From contig VFJS01000001.1 in NCBI GenBank assembly GCA_009885955.1, positions 1 through 64,000 of the forward strand: DNA of 64,000 nucleotides. Direction: 5' to 3'. Each line of letters starts with the position of its first letter. Positions within the stretch are counted from its first letter, which is position 1. The stretch comes from Spirochaetia bacterium. GTDB taxonomy: Bacteria > Spirochaetota > UBA4802 > UBA5550. The notes below the pieces were generated by a model. It was not told the DNA's origin and made no database searches. It worked only from the letters and a program-made list of their open reading frames with translations. Position numbers and translations under genes: made by a program. Positions 17,405-26,266 of the stretch are shown here, one piece after another.

Positions 17405-18715
17405 ATGGGAAAAGGACAGGAGTTATATAAAAAAGCTAAAATGCTGATTCCGGGGGGAACCCAGCTGTTATCAAAAAGGCCAGAAATGTATCTGCCGGAT
17501 TACTGGCCTTCATACTATAGCAAAGCCAAAGGATGTGAGATATGGGACCTTGACGGGAACCATTATTTCGATATGACCAATATGTCGGTGGGGGCAGGAA
17601 TTCTCGGATATGCCGATGATGATGTGGATAATGCAGTCAAGCATGTCATCAATAACGGATCAATTTCATCACTGAATGCCCCGGAGGAAGTTGAACTGGC
17701 GGAGGTATTATTGAGCCTTCATCCCTGGGCCCGGATGGTCAGGTATGCCCGGGGCGGCGGTGACGGAATGTCTGTAGCCGTGAGAATTGCCAGGGCATAT
17801 TCTCAGAAAGATGTTGTATTATTTTGCGGATACCATGGCTGGCATGACTGGTATCTCTCGGCAAATCTTGGAGAGGACAGCGCCCTTGACGGGCACCTGC
17901 TGCCGGGCTTAAATCCGTCAGGAGTTCCGCGGGGATTAAAAGGGACCTCACTGACGTTCCAGTATAATGATGTAGCTGGATTTAAAGAGATTCTGAAGAA
18001 ACATGAAAATAGGATCGGCGCCGTTGTCATGGAGCCTGTCAGGAATGATGCACCGACGAAAGATTTCATTCATGCAGTGCGCTCAGAGACTTCTTCACGA
18101 AATATACCTCTTGTTGTGGATGAAGTGAGCGCAGGCTGGAGGCTGAATGTGGGCGGCGCACATATGATCTACAACCTAGAGCCTGATATTGCAGTATTTG
18201 CAAAAGGAATTTCCAACGGGTATCCAATGGCTGCCATTATTGGAAAGGAAAAGGTGATGCAGACGGCCCAGGAGACATTTATCAGCAGCACCTACTGGAC
18301 AGACAGGATAGGGCCCGCCGCAGCCATCGCAACAATTAATAAAATGAAAAAACTCAACCTCCCTGAATATTTAATCAGCTGCGGCAGAAAGATTCAGGAG
18401 GGGTGGAAAAAATGCGCTGAAAATGCCGGCCTTCAAATACATACCGGTGGGATATACCCCTTAAGCCATTTTTCCTTTGAGCATGAGAAGCCCCTTGTTC
18501 TGAAAACGTTGTTCACCCAGGAGATGTTAAAAAAAGGATTTCTTGCTACTACGGCATATTATTCCTCATATGCGCATAAAGATGAAATAATTGAAAATTA
18601 TCTGAATGCCTGTATGGATGTTTTCAAATTTATTGCAAAGGCAGTGACTGATAAATCCGAAGAAAAAATGTTGCAGGGACCTGTCTGCCATGCAGGATTT
18701 AAAAGGCTGAATTGA
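17405..18715 (+). CDS. Class III aminotransferase (glutamate-1-semialdehyde aminomutase-like)
   Basis: The preferred start at 17405 gives 436 residues and begins at the family N-terminus (MGKGQELYKKAKMLIPGGTQ); longer readings run into the upstream methyltransferase gene. It is a PLP enzyme of the class III fold: FCGYHGWHDWY (about 139-149) for cofactor stacking, DEVSAGWR (about 239-246) for the pyridine-binding aspartate, and Schiff-base lysine K267 in FAKGISNGYP. Genuine GSA aminomutases serve haem synthesis, but position between SpsF and PseG implies amination of a sugar intermediate instead. Canonical PseC and LegC are DegT-fold enzymes, so this is an atypical choice. Its stop overlaps the next start by 4 bases. 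Confidence 0.85.
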   Translation: MGKGQELYKKAKMLIPGGTQLLSKRPEMYLPDYWPSYYSKAKGCEIWDLDGNHYFDMTNMSVGAGILGYADDDVDNAVKHVINNGSISSLNAPEEVELAEVLLSLHPWARMVRYARGGGDGMSVAVRIARAYSQKDVVLFCGYHGWHDWYLSANLGEDSALDGHLLPGLNPSGVPRGLKGTSLTFQYNDVAGFKEILKKHENRIGAVVMEPVRNDAPTKDFIHAVRSETSSRNIPLVVDEVSAGWRLNVGGAHMIYNLEPDIAVFAKGISNGYPMAAIIGKEKVMQTAQETFISSTYWTDRIGPAAAIATINKMKKLNLPEYLISCGRKIQEGWKKCAENAGLQIHTGGIYPLSHFSFEHEKPLVLKTLFTQEMLKKGFLATTAYYSSYAHKDEIIENYLNACMDVFKFIAKAVTDKSEEKMLQGPVCHAGFKRLN

Positions 18716-19653
18716 AGGAAGTCATTATTCTCACAGAAGCCGGGAGCAAATTTGGATATGGCCATTTAACCAGGTGCCTGGCCCTTGCTCAGGGTTTTAA
18801 GGTCAAGGGCATTGAATCCCTGTTCTTTATAAAAGGTGATTTACATGCTGATGATATTCCAGGTGAATTTAAATATATTCAATTTGACTGGACAAAAGAA
18901 AAGGTAGAGGTTAAGGGCAAAATTTTAATTATAGACTCTTATTATGCAGATGGAAATTTCTGCAAAAAAGTTTATGAAGAAGCTGAAACTGTTCTTTTTA
19001 TTGATGATTATAACCGGATACCGTATCCCGGGGGATTCGTTCTGAACAGTGTATTAGGAGCTGATATCATCGGTTATCCGATAAATCCTGAAATCACTTA
19101 TTTACTTGGTCCTGAATATCACCCGCTTCGAAGAGAGTTCTGGGATGTACCGGTGAAAGTGATAAGAGAAAAAGTAATGAAAATTCTCATTACTTTTGGA
19201 GGTTCAGACATGACAAATGAAACTCCATCGGTTTTAAAAATGTTACATGATCGTTATCCTGACCTGGAAAAACATGTAATTATCGGTAGCGGATTTTCTA
19301 ACATTAATAACATAAAAGATGAAGCTGATGATAAAACATTCCTCATTATAAAACCTGATGCTGAAGGGATGAGACATGAGATGATTGATTGTGATATTGC
19401 CATATCAGCAGCGGGACAGACAATTTATGAACTGGCAAGGGTAGGGATAACCACTTTTGCAAAAAAAGTTGCAGAGAATCAGGATAACATAATACATAAC
19501 TGGAAAGCAATTGGGTTTCTTTTGGATTTTAGCCTGTCAGATAAAATTCCGGATTATTACAGCAGGAATGCTATTTATAATACCGGCAGAAGTATCATTG
19601 ATGGACAAGGGGTGCACCGTATTGTGGAGAAGTTGGCAAATGATCACAATTAG
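18712..19653 (+). CDS. pseG: PseG/SpsG-like UDP-sugar hydrolase
   Basis: A 313-residue GT-B fold protein of the PseG family, which releases UDP from UDP-2,4-diacetamido-2,4,6-trideoxy-L-altrose. The N-terminal GYGHLTRCLALAQGF (about 15-29) carries the catalytic-histidine loop, and the C-terminal half shows ILITFGGSDMTNETP and AISAAGQTIYELARVG, both hallmarks of PseG/MurG-like folds. It starts at TTG overlapping the aminotransferase stop and ends 14 bases inside the next gene, so the three genes are translationally coupled. This enzyme marks the pathway as pseudaminic-acid-like or a close nonulosonate variant. Confidence 0.88.
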   Translation: MKEVIILTEAGSKFGYGHLTRCLALAQGFKVKGIESLFFIKGDLHADDIPGEFKYIQFDWTKEKVEVKGKILIIDSYYADGNFCKKVYEEAETVLFIDDYNRIPYPGGFVLNSVLGADIIGYPINPEITYLLGPEYHPLRREFWDVPVKVIREKVMKILITFGGSDMTNETPSVLKMLHDRYPDLEKHVIIGSGFSNINNIKDEADDKTFLIIKPDAEGMRHEMIDCDIAISAAGQTIYELARVGITTFAKKVAENQDNIIHNWKAIGFLLDFSLSDKIPDYYSRNAIYNTGRSIIDGQGVHRIVEKLANDHN

Positions 19654-21115
19654 GAAAGCGAATTGGGATGATAAGGATGAATTGTATGCCCTGGCCATCA
19701 GTCCTGATGTGAGAATGGCCAGTTTTGATTCCAGCGAGATAGATTATCAAAATCATCTGATTTGGTATAAAAAATTATTAGATTCAGTTAATGAATGGAT
19801 TTTTATTCTTGAGGATAGCGGTAAATTCTCCGGTCAGATACGGTTTACCTATGACAGCACCACTTCCAGATGTAAGGTTGGAATTTCATTATTAAAAACG
19901 ATAAGAGGGAAAAATGTTGCAGTTAATTTTTTTTATAAAGCCCTTTTTTTATTAAAAAAAGAAGTTAGGTCATGTGAAACAGTAGCAGCATATATTAAAG
20001 AAAATAATATTCAATCTCTAAATTTTTTTAAAAAAGCCGGATTTGTTTTTTCAAAAAAAGTTAAGATAAATGAAAGTGAGGCACAGGAATGGTTATTATC
20101 TCTCAGTAAAGTATGTATCATAGCTGAATTATCAGCAAATCATAATCAAAATATTGATACAGCAAAAAAAACTATTGATGCCATTAAAGAGTGTGGTGCT
20201 GATGCAGTCAAAATTCAAACATACACTCCTGATACAATAACAATAGATTGCAAGAATGATTATTTTACATTACAGCAGGGTACCTTATGGGACGGTAGAA
20301 CTTTTTATGACCTGTACAAGGAAGCTTACACACCCTGGGAATGGCATGATGAACTGAAGGATCATGCTGAATCCCTGGGGCTCATTTTTTTCTCAACACC
20401 CTTTGATTTTACCGCAGTGGATTTTCTCGAATCAAAAAATGTTCCTATGTATAAAATCGCATCCTTTGAAATAACTGATGTTCCTCTGATTGAATATACT
20501 GCATCAAAAGGCAAACCAATGATTATATCTACAGGGATTGCTGAAATTTCAGATATTCAGGATGCTGTTGAGGCATGCAGAAGGGCAGGAAACAGTGACA
20601 TTACTCTGCTGAAATGCACATCCAGCTATCCGGCTCCCATTGAAGAAGCGAATCTAAAAACAATGGTGAATATGAAGGAGACTTTTAATGTCAGGGTTGG
20701 CCTGTCAGATCACACCATGGGCAGTGATGCGGCTATTGCTGCCGTGGCCCTGGGTGCCGTAGTAATTGAAAAGCATTTTATTCTTGATAGAAATATCGGC
20801 GGCCCTGACGCAGCCTTTTCCATGGAACCGGCAGAGTTCAAGGCAATGGTCAATTCAATCCGCAATGTTGAAAAAGCCCTGGGCATGGTGACATATAAAC
20901 TTTCTGAAAAAACAATGAAAAGCAGGGAGTTTTCCAGGTCACTTTTTGCTGTTGAAGACATTCCAGCAGGGGAAATTTTCACAAAGGCAAATGTGCGGTC
21001 AATAAGGCCCGGATACGGGTTGCCTCCCAAATATTTGAATGAAATTCTGGGTAAGAAAGCACGCGTATCATTAAAAAGGGGGAATCCTTTAACCTGGGGA
21101 GTTATTGATAATTAA
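19640..21115 (+). CDS. pseI: PseH-PseI fusion: GNAT acetyltransferase plus pseudaminic acid synthase
   Basis: The natural start is the ATG at 19640 (MITIRKANWDD), giving 491 residues. Residues 1 to about 153 are a GNAT domain like PseH, the N-acetyltransferase acting on the 4-amino UDP-sugar. Residues 157-491 are a NeuB-family synthase of the PseI type: IAELSANHNQ, DAVKIQTYTPDT, YKEAYTPWEWHDEL, FFSTPFD, GLSDHTMG, EKHFILDRNIGGPDAAFSME, and a C-terminal SAF (antifreeze-like) domain from about 430. PseI condenses the freed sugar with phosphoenolpyruvate. PseH is normally separate or joined to PseG, so joining to PseI is unusual. The reading frame is continuous with no sign of frameshift. Confidence 0.88.
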   Translation: MITIRKANWDDKDELYALAISPDVRMASFDSSEIDYQNHLIWYKKLLDSVNEWIFILEDSGKFSGQIRFTYDSTTSRCKVGISLLKTIRGKNVAVNFFYKALFLLKKEVRSCETVAAYIKENNIQSLNFFKKAGFVFSKKVKINESEAQEWLLSLSKVCIIAELSANHNQNIDTAKKTIDAIKECGADAVKIQTYTPDTITIDCKNDYFTLQQGTLWDGRTFYDLYKEAYTPWEWHDELKDHAESLGLIFFSTPFDFTAVDFLESKNVPMYKIASFEITDVPLIEYTASKGKPMIISTGIAEISDIQDAVEACRRAGNSDITLLKCTSSYPAPIEEANLKTMVNMKETFNVRVGLSDHTMGSDAAIAAVALGAVVIEKHFILDRNIGGPDAAFSMEPAEFKAMVNSIRNVEKALGMVTYKLSEKTMKSREFSRSLFAVEDIPAGEIFTKANVRSIRPGYGLPPKYLNEILGKKARVSLKRGNPLTWGVIDN

Positions 21116-22393
21116 ATGGAAAATTATTATTTATTTAATTATATAAAAAATAACAGCAGCATTGATGAAAAAATATTCGATGCATTGAAATTTGAACTGG
21201 AACAGAACATTTATTATTATGGTAATCAATTTAAATATCCAAAAGAGAAATTAAAAAAATTTAAAACAAATTATATTAAGCTGTTAGTAAAATTGTTTCG
21301 TGTTTTAATGAATAATAGTTTTAAAAAAAAAATACAGAGTAATAAAATTATTTTTTCGAACGCGTATTTTAGTGTAAATGAAGAATTGAAAAAAATCGGA
21401 TTTAATGTTTGTTCTCCTCCCTGGCTATTGGAGTTCAATAAAGAATATGCTGCTGATTATCACTTGTACAAAAAAATATTGAACATAAGCAAATCTTTCA
21501 GCGACAAGTCATTTTCTGAATTGCTGGAGGAGAAATTTTTGAATGATATAAATGATTTTAAGCATGAATTGAAATCATTTTATTTAAATAGTAATGCCAG
21601 ATCAATTGTTGTACCTAACGATGTTTCCTTCTATGAAAACATATCTCTACAAATATTTAAAGAATTACAAAAACCATCTTTTATATTTCTTCATGGTCTC
21701 CCGGGACGGTATAATAGTATAGATGAAAACAGATCAGATTATTTATTGGTATGGGGTGAAAAAATTAAAGATAATTATATCAAAGCGGGTATTAATAAAA
21801 ATAAAATATTTGTTACCGGACATCCCTATTATCAGAATTGTGTACAGAAAGAATTGAAATTCGGCTTTGACACTATCCTGATTATTACAAAAGCAATGAA
21901 TGGCGCACAGCATAGCGATGGTGTCCGCTTATCTGATCGCGGGAACCTGATTGTATATTTATTGTCCATACAGATTGCATTAAAAAAATTAAATGTCACA
22001 TCTGTCCGTTTGAGGCCTCATCCATCGGAAAATCCTGAATGGTATTATCAATTTATTGATAAAAATTTTTTCATCTTTGATTCGGATACTCTGCATGTGT
22101 CATTAAACAAGTCGAGCCTTGTCATAGGACCCAGTTCAACAGTATTTCTAGAATCGATATACAGAGGAATTAATTACCTGGTTTATGAACCGGTAAAGGA
22201 AAATCTTGATTTAATGAATTATACCCTGGTACCTCCCTTCGACGGTTCCGATTCAAGGGTGCCTCTTGCAAGAAATGAAGAAGAACTCTTCTATTTTTTA
22301 AAAAACAGGATCATTACAGACAGCACGATTTTTAATGATTACATTCAAACCCCCTTTAATATGCATTTTATTAAATCATTGATTAATATATGA
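21116..22393 (+). CDS. Predicted surface-glycan glycosyltransferase (GT-B type), possible nonulosonate transferase
   Basis: This 425-residue protein starts at the base after the pseI stop codon. The C-terminal half is GT-B like: FIFLHGLPGRYNS (about 190-202), a SDYLLVWGEKIKDNYIKAGI strand-helix unit, ITGHP-like VTGHPYYQN, VRLRPHPSENP, and a GPSSTVFLESIYRG donor-binding loop (about 340-353). Such layout is found in CDP-glycerol phosphotransferase-like and sialic/Kdo-type transferases. The N-terminal half is poorly conserved and lysine-rich. Direct coupling with the nonulosonate synthase suggests that it adds that sugar, but the family is not certain. Very AT-rich. Confidence 0.6.
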   Translation: MENYYLFNYIKNNSSIDEKIFDALKFELEQNIYYYGNQFKYPKEKLKKFKTNYIKLLVKLFRVLMNNSFKKKIQSNKIIFSNAYFSVNEELKKIGFNVCSPPWLLEFNKEYAADYHLYKKILNISKSFSDKSFSELLEEKFLNDINDFKHELKSFYLNSNARSIVVPNDVSFYENISLQIFKELQKPSFIFLHGLPGRYNSIDENRSDYLLVWGEKIKDNYIKAGINKNKIFVTGHPYYQNCVQKELKFGFDTILIITKAMNGAQHSDGVRLSDRGNLIVYLLSIQIALKKLNVTSVRLRPHPSENPEWYYQFIDKNFFIFDSDTLHVSLNKSSLVIGPSSTVFLESIYRGINYLVYEPVKENLDLMNYTLVPPFDGSDSRVPLARNEEELFYFLKNRIITDSTIFNDYIQTPFNMHFIKSLINI

Positions 22394-23925
22394 CGCAATC
22401 ATATTTCAAAAATTATTTACAGATTTACTTCTGGCAGGGAGTAGCATTACTACTTAATTTTTTATCAATGTTTATCGTCACCCCATTGATATCAAGTAAC
22501 CCGGTAATTTTTGGTATTTATTCAATCTGTATATCATTAACCATTTTTTTATCATATGCTGATCTGGGATTTATTAGTTCAGGATTTAAGTATGCCAGTG
22601 AATATATTCCCACAGATGACAGGAATGGCGAGATTAGAATTGTCGGTTTTGTTTTTTATATATTACTGATTTTCGGGATATTGTATTGTTTAGCAATATT
22701 ATTTATTTCTTTTAATCCGGAATTGATTATTAAAAATTTTAATACTGCAGCTGAAAGAAATATAGCTGAACAGTTATTATTAATCCTTTCTTTATTTTCT
22801 TTTAACCTAATTCTGGGGCGGGTATTATTAATAATCCTTGGAATACGTCTTGATGATTTTGTGTATCGGCGGATCAGTTCTATAGCAAATATCATAAATA
22901 TTGCCTCTGTGTATTATTTTTTTAATGATGGAAAACATGATATTGTGGGATATTATTTATTCTGCTCCATTACAAACGTAATCGTGAACATTTTAGTCAC
23001 TGTTATCATTAAGAATAAATATCATTATGACTTCTTACTCTTAATGAAATCAGTCAGATTTTCGAAGGAAATATTCAGAAAGACCAGAAATCTGGCCTTT
23101 TCAACTCTGTTTGCAACCTTTGCATGGATTCTCTATTATGAACTCGATACTTTGGGGATTGCAAAATTACTGGGTACTGAAAAACTTGCCCTCTATGCTA
23201 TTTGTTTAATTATCATCAATTTTTTCAGAAGCCTGCTGGGAACTTTTTTTAATCCATTCATTGCCCGTTTTAATCATATTATTGCTGAAAAAAATATTGA
23301 AAAATTAAAAAACTTTTTTTCACAAATATTGATCATTACAAATCCGCTAATCATTATTACAATTACCTGCATAATATTTTTTTTAAAATATCTGATACTA
23401 TCGTGGGTTGGGGAAAGCTATATCGATTCAGTCAGAATTGGACAGTTACTGATGCTTATTTACTTTTTTTCTGCATTTTCTTATTTAACGAATATTTTAT
23501 TGATGGCCCAGGAAAGAATTAAAGAAATGAACATTATCGCTGCATGTAATGTAATCATATTCTGGTCCGGTGTCATTTTAACATACAATGACTGGGGCTT
23601 GTATTCCTTCGCAGTATTTAAATTATCGGCTTTTATCATAACCGGAATATACAGCATATATTTAACGAAAATTTTTCTGGGCCTTGGATGGTTAGATGTA
23701 TTCAATAAATTTTATGGTTTGCTTTTTGTCCCTGTACTTTTTATTATTTCATCACATTTCATTATATCTGAATTTTTGATAATTGAAAAAAGTAAATTCA
23801 TGATGATTAAAGTCATTTTGTTAAGTGGATGTGTATGTTCGCTTTCTTATTTGGTATGCTATATATGTTCGAAGAATTTTAGAAGCACAATCCAAAGTGT
23901 TCTGATACCGAATATCCGGAGATAA
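22390..23925 (+). CDS. wzx: Wzx-type polysaccharide flippase
   Basis: A 511-residue integral membrane protein of the MOP/polysaccharide transporter family, with about 12-14 predicted helices. The N-terminal NYLQIYFWQGVALLLNFLSM followed by IFGIYSICISLTIFLSYADLGF is typical of Wzx, including the acidic-aromatic YADLGF. It should move lipid-linked repeat units across the inner membrane. It overlaps the upstream transferase gene by 4 bases. As for all Wzx proteins, substrate cannot be read from sequence. No Wzy polymerase is seen near it. Confidence 0.88.
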   Translation: MTQSYFKNYLQIYFWQGVALLLNFLSMFIVTPLISSNPVIFGIYSICISLTIFLSYADLGFISSGFKYASEYIPTDDRNGEIRIVGFVFYILLIFGILYCLAILFISFNPELIIKNFNTAAERNIAEQLLLILSLFSFNLILGRVLLIILGIRLDDFVYRRISSIANIINIASVYYFFNDGKHDIVGYYLFCSITNVIVNILVTVIIKNKYHYDFLLLMKSVRFSKEIFRKTRNLAFSTLFATFAWILYYELDTLGIAKLLGTEKLALYAICLIIINFFRSLLGTFFNPFIARFNHIIAEKNIEKLKNFFSQILIITNPLIIITITCIIFFLKYLILSWVGESYIDSVRIGQLLMLIYFFSAFSYLTNILLMAQERIKEMNIIAACNVIIFWSGVILTYNDWGLYSFAVFKLSAFIITGIYSIYLTKIFLGLGWLDVFNKFYGLLFVPVLFIISSHFIISEFLIIEKSKFMMIKVILLSGCVCSLSYLVCYICSKNFRSTIQSVLIPNIRR

Positions 23926-24010
23926 AATATCTGAATACCAGATCTCAATACTACCGGAAATTATTGTATGGATAATTTAAAATGCACTTTAATATATATA
24001 TAGGTTTTGT

Positions 24011-24553
24011 ATGATGAAAATTGATTTCGGCTGCGGCAATTCCAAAAAAGACGGCTTCATAGGTGTAGATTCCATCCCATTAGCAGGAGTGGACATCATC
24101 CATGATTTAAATACATTTCCCTATCCCTTTGAAAATGACAGCATTGATGAAATATGGATGGATAATGTTTTAGAACACCTTGAGAAACCGCTGACTGTTA
24201 TGGAAGAATTATATAGAATATCCAAACATAATACTGTTGTAAATATAGCGGTACCGTATTTTAGAAGTTTTTATTCAGTTATTGACCCTACGCATAAATT
24301 TTATTTTGGAGTTTTCTGGTTTTACTATTTTGATCCCAATCATGCTTTTTATTCCAAATATAAGTATACCAGTTCGAAATTTATGATAGAAAAATTTGAA
24401 TTTGACAGGGAATGGGCAGGCAAGAAGAAAAGCATATTTCATAAAATTATTTTATCTTATGCGAATAGAAAACCTGAATCATATGAAATAAGATTATCAC
24501 ATTTTTATCCGCTGAACTCATTAACATTCAGTTTGCGGGCACTCAAGAAATGA
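24011..24553 (+). CDS. Small SAM-dependent methyltransferase
   Basis: A 180-residue class I methyltransferase without extra domains. Motif I is IDFGCGNSKKDGFIGVD (about 4-20), and the post-motif DEIWMDNVLEHLEKP carries the acidic-histidine pattern of the Methyltransf_11 group. Short members of this type are common in O-antigen loci and methylate sugars or terminate chains. Two adjacent ATGs (24011 and 24014) are possible starts. It stands apart by 85 bases from the flippase gene. Confidence 0.75.
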   Translation: MMKIDFGCGNSKKDGFIGVDSIPLAGVDIIHDLNTFPYPFENDSIDEIWMDNVLEHLEKPLTVMEELYRISKHNTVVNIAVPYFRSFYSVIDPTHKFYFGVFWFYYFDPNHAFYSKYKYTSSKFMIEKFEFDREWAGKKKSIFHKIILSYANRKPESYEIRLSHFYPLNSLTFSLRALKK

Positions 24554-24591
24554 ATGAAGGGAAATAGCAGCATGTTGAGGATCAATTAATT

Positions 24592-25308
24592 ATGATTACA
24601 GGTAATACATGCAGAATAAAAAATCCCTATAGTTCTATTGTGAAAATTTCAAATGAAGGGATCATTAAAGTCATACAGATTGCTGCTTCGAAATATGCAA
24701 AGGGGGAACTTATCGATATTGGTTGCGGGACAAAGCCTTACGAAGCAATATTTCAACCTCACATTAACAGTTATTTCGGGATTGATTATGAGTCATCTGC
24801 AGAATCAAATTACAGTACAGATACGAAAGCTGATCTGTTTATTGACTGCACGAATACCGGTCTTGAAAAAGAAACGTATGATACCCTCCTTTCAACGCAG
24901 GTGATGGAACATATTTATGACACCGCATCATATGTAAAAGAATGTCATAGGCTGTTAAAAAAGGGAGGCTATGGCATATTTACCGTTCCCATGTCATGGC
25001 GCTGCCATGGCGAGCCCTATGATTTTTATCGTTTTACTAAATACTCTCTTGAAAAAATATTTAAGGAAAACGGATTTCTCATCATAGAATTAAAAGAAAT
25101 AGAGGGAACTTTTGCGACGATTATTCAGCATTTTATTGTATTTTTAGCAAATCGCCAGGGATATCAGAATATCATTTTCAGGATAGCAAGGAAATCAGTT
25201 TGTTCCATACTTTTTTCAATAATGAATTTTACCGCTCTCAAGCTGGATAGATTTTTTTGGGATGAAAAGTTATGTTTAAATTATATATTGGTTGTTAAAA
25301 AAGTTTAG
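24592..25308 (+). CDS. SAM-dependent methyltransferase
   Basis: A 238-residue class I methyltransferase with motif I LIDIGCGTKPYEAIF (about 42-56), an acidic strand end in FGIDYESSAES, and YDTLLSTQVMEHIYDTASYVKECHRLLKKGGYGIFTVP (motifs II-III), closely matching the Methyltransf_11/23 pattern. A C-terminal hydrophobic part (about 180-215) may touch the membrane. It is the third methyltransferase of the island; methylation of a glycan residue is likely but the acceptor is unknown. Confidence 0.78.
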   Translation: MITGNTCRIKNPYSSIVKISNEGIIKVIQIAASKYAKGELIDIGCGTKPYEAIFQPHINSYFGIDYESSAESNYSTDTKADLFIDCTNTGLEKETYDTLLSTQVMEHIYDTASYVKECHRLLKKGGYGIFTVPMSWRCHGEPYDFYRFTKYSLEKIFKENGFLIIELKEIEGTFATIIQHFIVFLANRQGYQNIIFRIARKSVCSILFSIMNFTALKLDRFFWDEKLCLNYILVVKKV

Positions 25309-25336
25309 CAGGATATAAATAATAAGAAATAGACAG

Positions 25337-26266
25337 ATGCTAACTGAAAAATTCAATAATAAGACAGTTTTAATTACCGGGGGGAATGGCTTTATCGGCA
25401 GTCATTTGTGTTTACGTTTTAATAAGGAAAAAACAAATATATATATTTTATCCCGGAATGTTAATGCCAGTATATATCATTCGATTCATTGTGATATTAA
25501 TGACCGGGCCGAGTTAGAAAAAGCTATCTGCTTATGTAAACCTGATTATATATTTCATTTAGCTGCATTTAAAGAAAGAACAAAAGATATTGATAAATTG
25601 TATGAAGCTCTTAATGTAAATTTATTCGGTACGTTAAATATATTCCATTGTTTACTGAAAAATAATATTAACTCAAAAGTTGTCTTACTGGGTACCGGGG
25701 AAGAATATGGCAGTGCCCGCTCTCCCTATACTATAAAAACCCGTGAGATCCCGGTTTCTGATTATTCCCTTGCGAAACTGTGCACAACAAAATTATCAGA
25801 ATTTATTTTTAACGAATATCAATTGCCTTTAGTCATTATACGCCCTTCTTTAGTCTATGGCCCCGGTCAGAATGATGATATGTTTTTACCGGTGCTGATA
25901 CAAAGTGTTTTAAGCAGAAAAAAAATTGAAATAACTGCCGGAGAGCAGCTGAGAGATTATATTTTCATAGATGATTTAGTTTCATTGATACTCGAAGCAT
26001 CGGCTTTAGATTCAATTAATGGAGAAATAATAAATGCAGGGACCGGTGTTTCTTTAAAAATCAGGGAATTGGCGAACAAGGTTGAAAAGATAACCGGGTA
26101 TCCCGGATATATTGATTATGGAGCTAAAGAGTATAGAAAAAATGAGGTCATGGATTATAGATTAGATATGACAGAAACCTTTACTAAATTAAAGTGGAGG
26201 CCGCAAGTTACCATCGATGAGGGCTTAAAAAGAACAATTGATTCTTATAAAGAGATACTCAAGTGA
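25337..26266 (+). CDS. NAD-dependent sugar epimerase/dehydratase (extended SDR)
   Basis: This 309-residue extended SDR has the NAD-binding GGNGFIGSH motif (about 15-23) and catalytic Y-x3-K in SDYSLAKLCTTKL. FHLAAFKERT and RPSLVYGPGQNDDMFLPV are the usual substrate-domain landmarks. The usual catalytic serine/threonine region reads LLGTGEEYGSA. It overlaps the following transferase by 4 bases. Epimerase or 4-reductase activity on a nucleotide sugar is expected; CDP-4-keto-sugar reduction is one option given the CDP module 4 kb downstream, but nothing proves it. Confidence 0.78.
   Translation: MLTEKFNNKTVLITGGNGFIGSHLCLRFNKEKTNIYILSRNVNASIYHSIHCDINDRAELEKAICLCKPDYIFHLAAFKERTKDIDKLYEALNVNLFGTLNIFHCLLKNNINSKVVLLGTGEEYGSARSPYTIKTREIPVSDYSLAKLCTTKLSEFIFNEYQLPLVIIRPSLVYGPGQNDDMFLPVLIQSVLSRKKIEITAGEQLRDYIFIDDLVSLILEASALDSINGEIINAGTGVSLKIRELANKVEKITGYPGYIDYGAKEYRKNEVMDYRLDMTETFTKLKWRPQVTIDEGLKRTIDSYKEILK

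Noticed and set aside
17405-18715. Haem-pathway glutamate-1-semialdehyde aminomutase
   Set aside because: Family match only; its position coupled to pseG and spsF argues for a sugar substrate.
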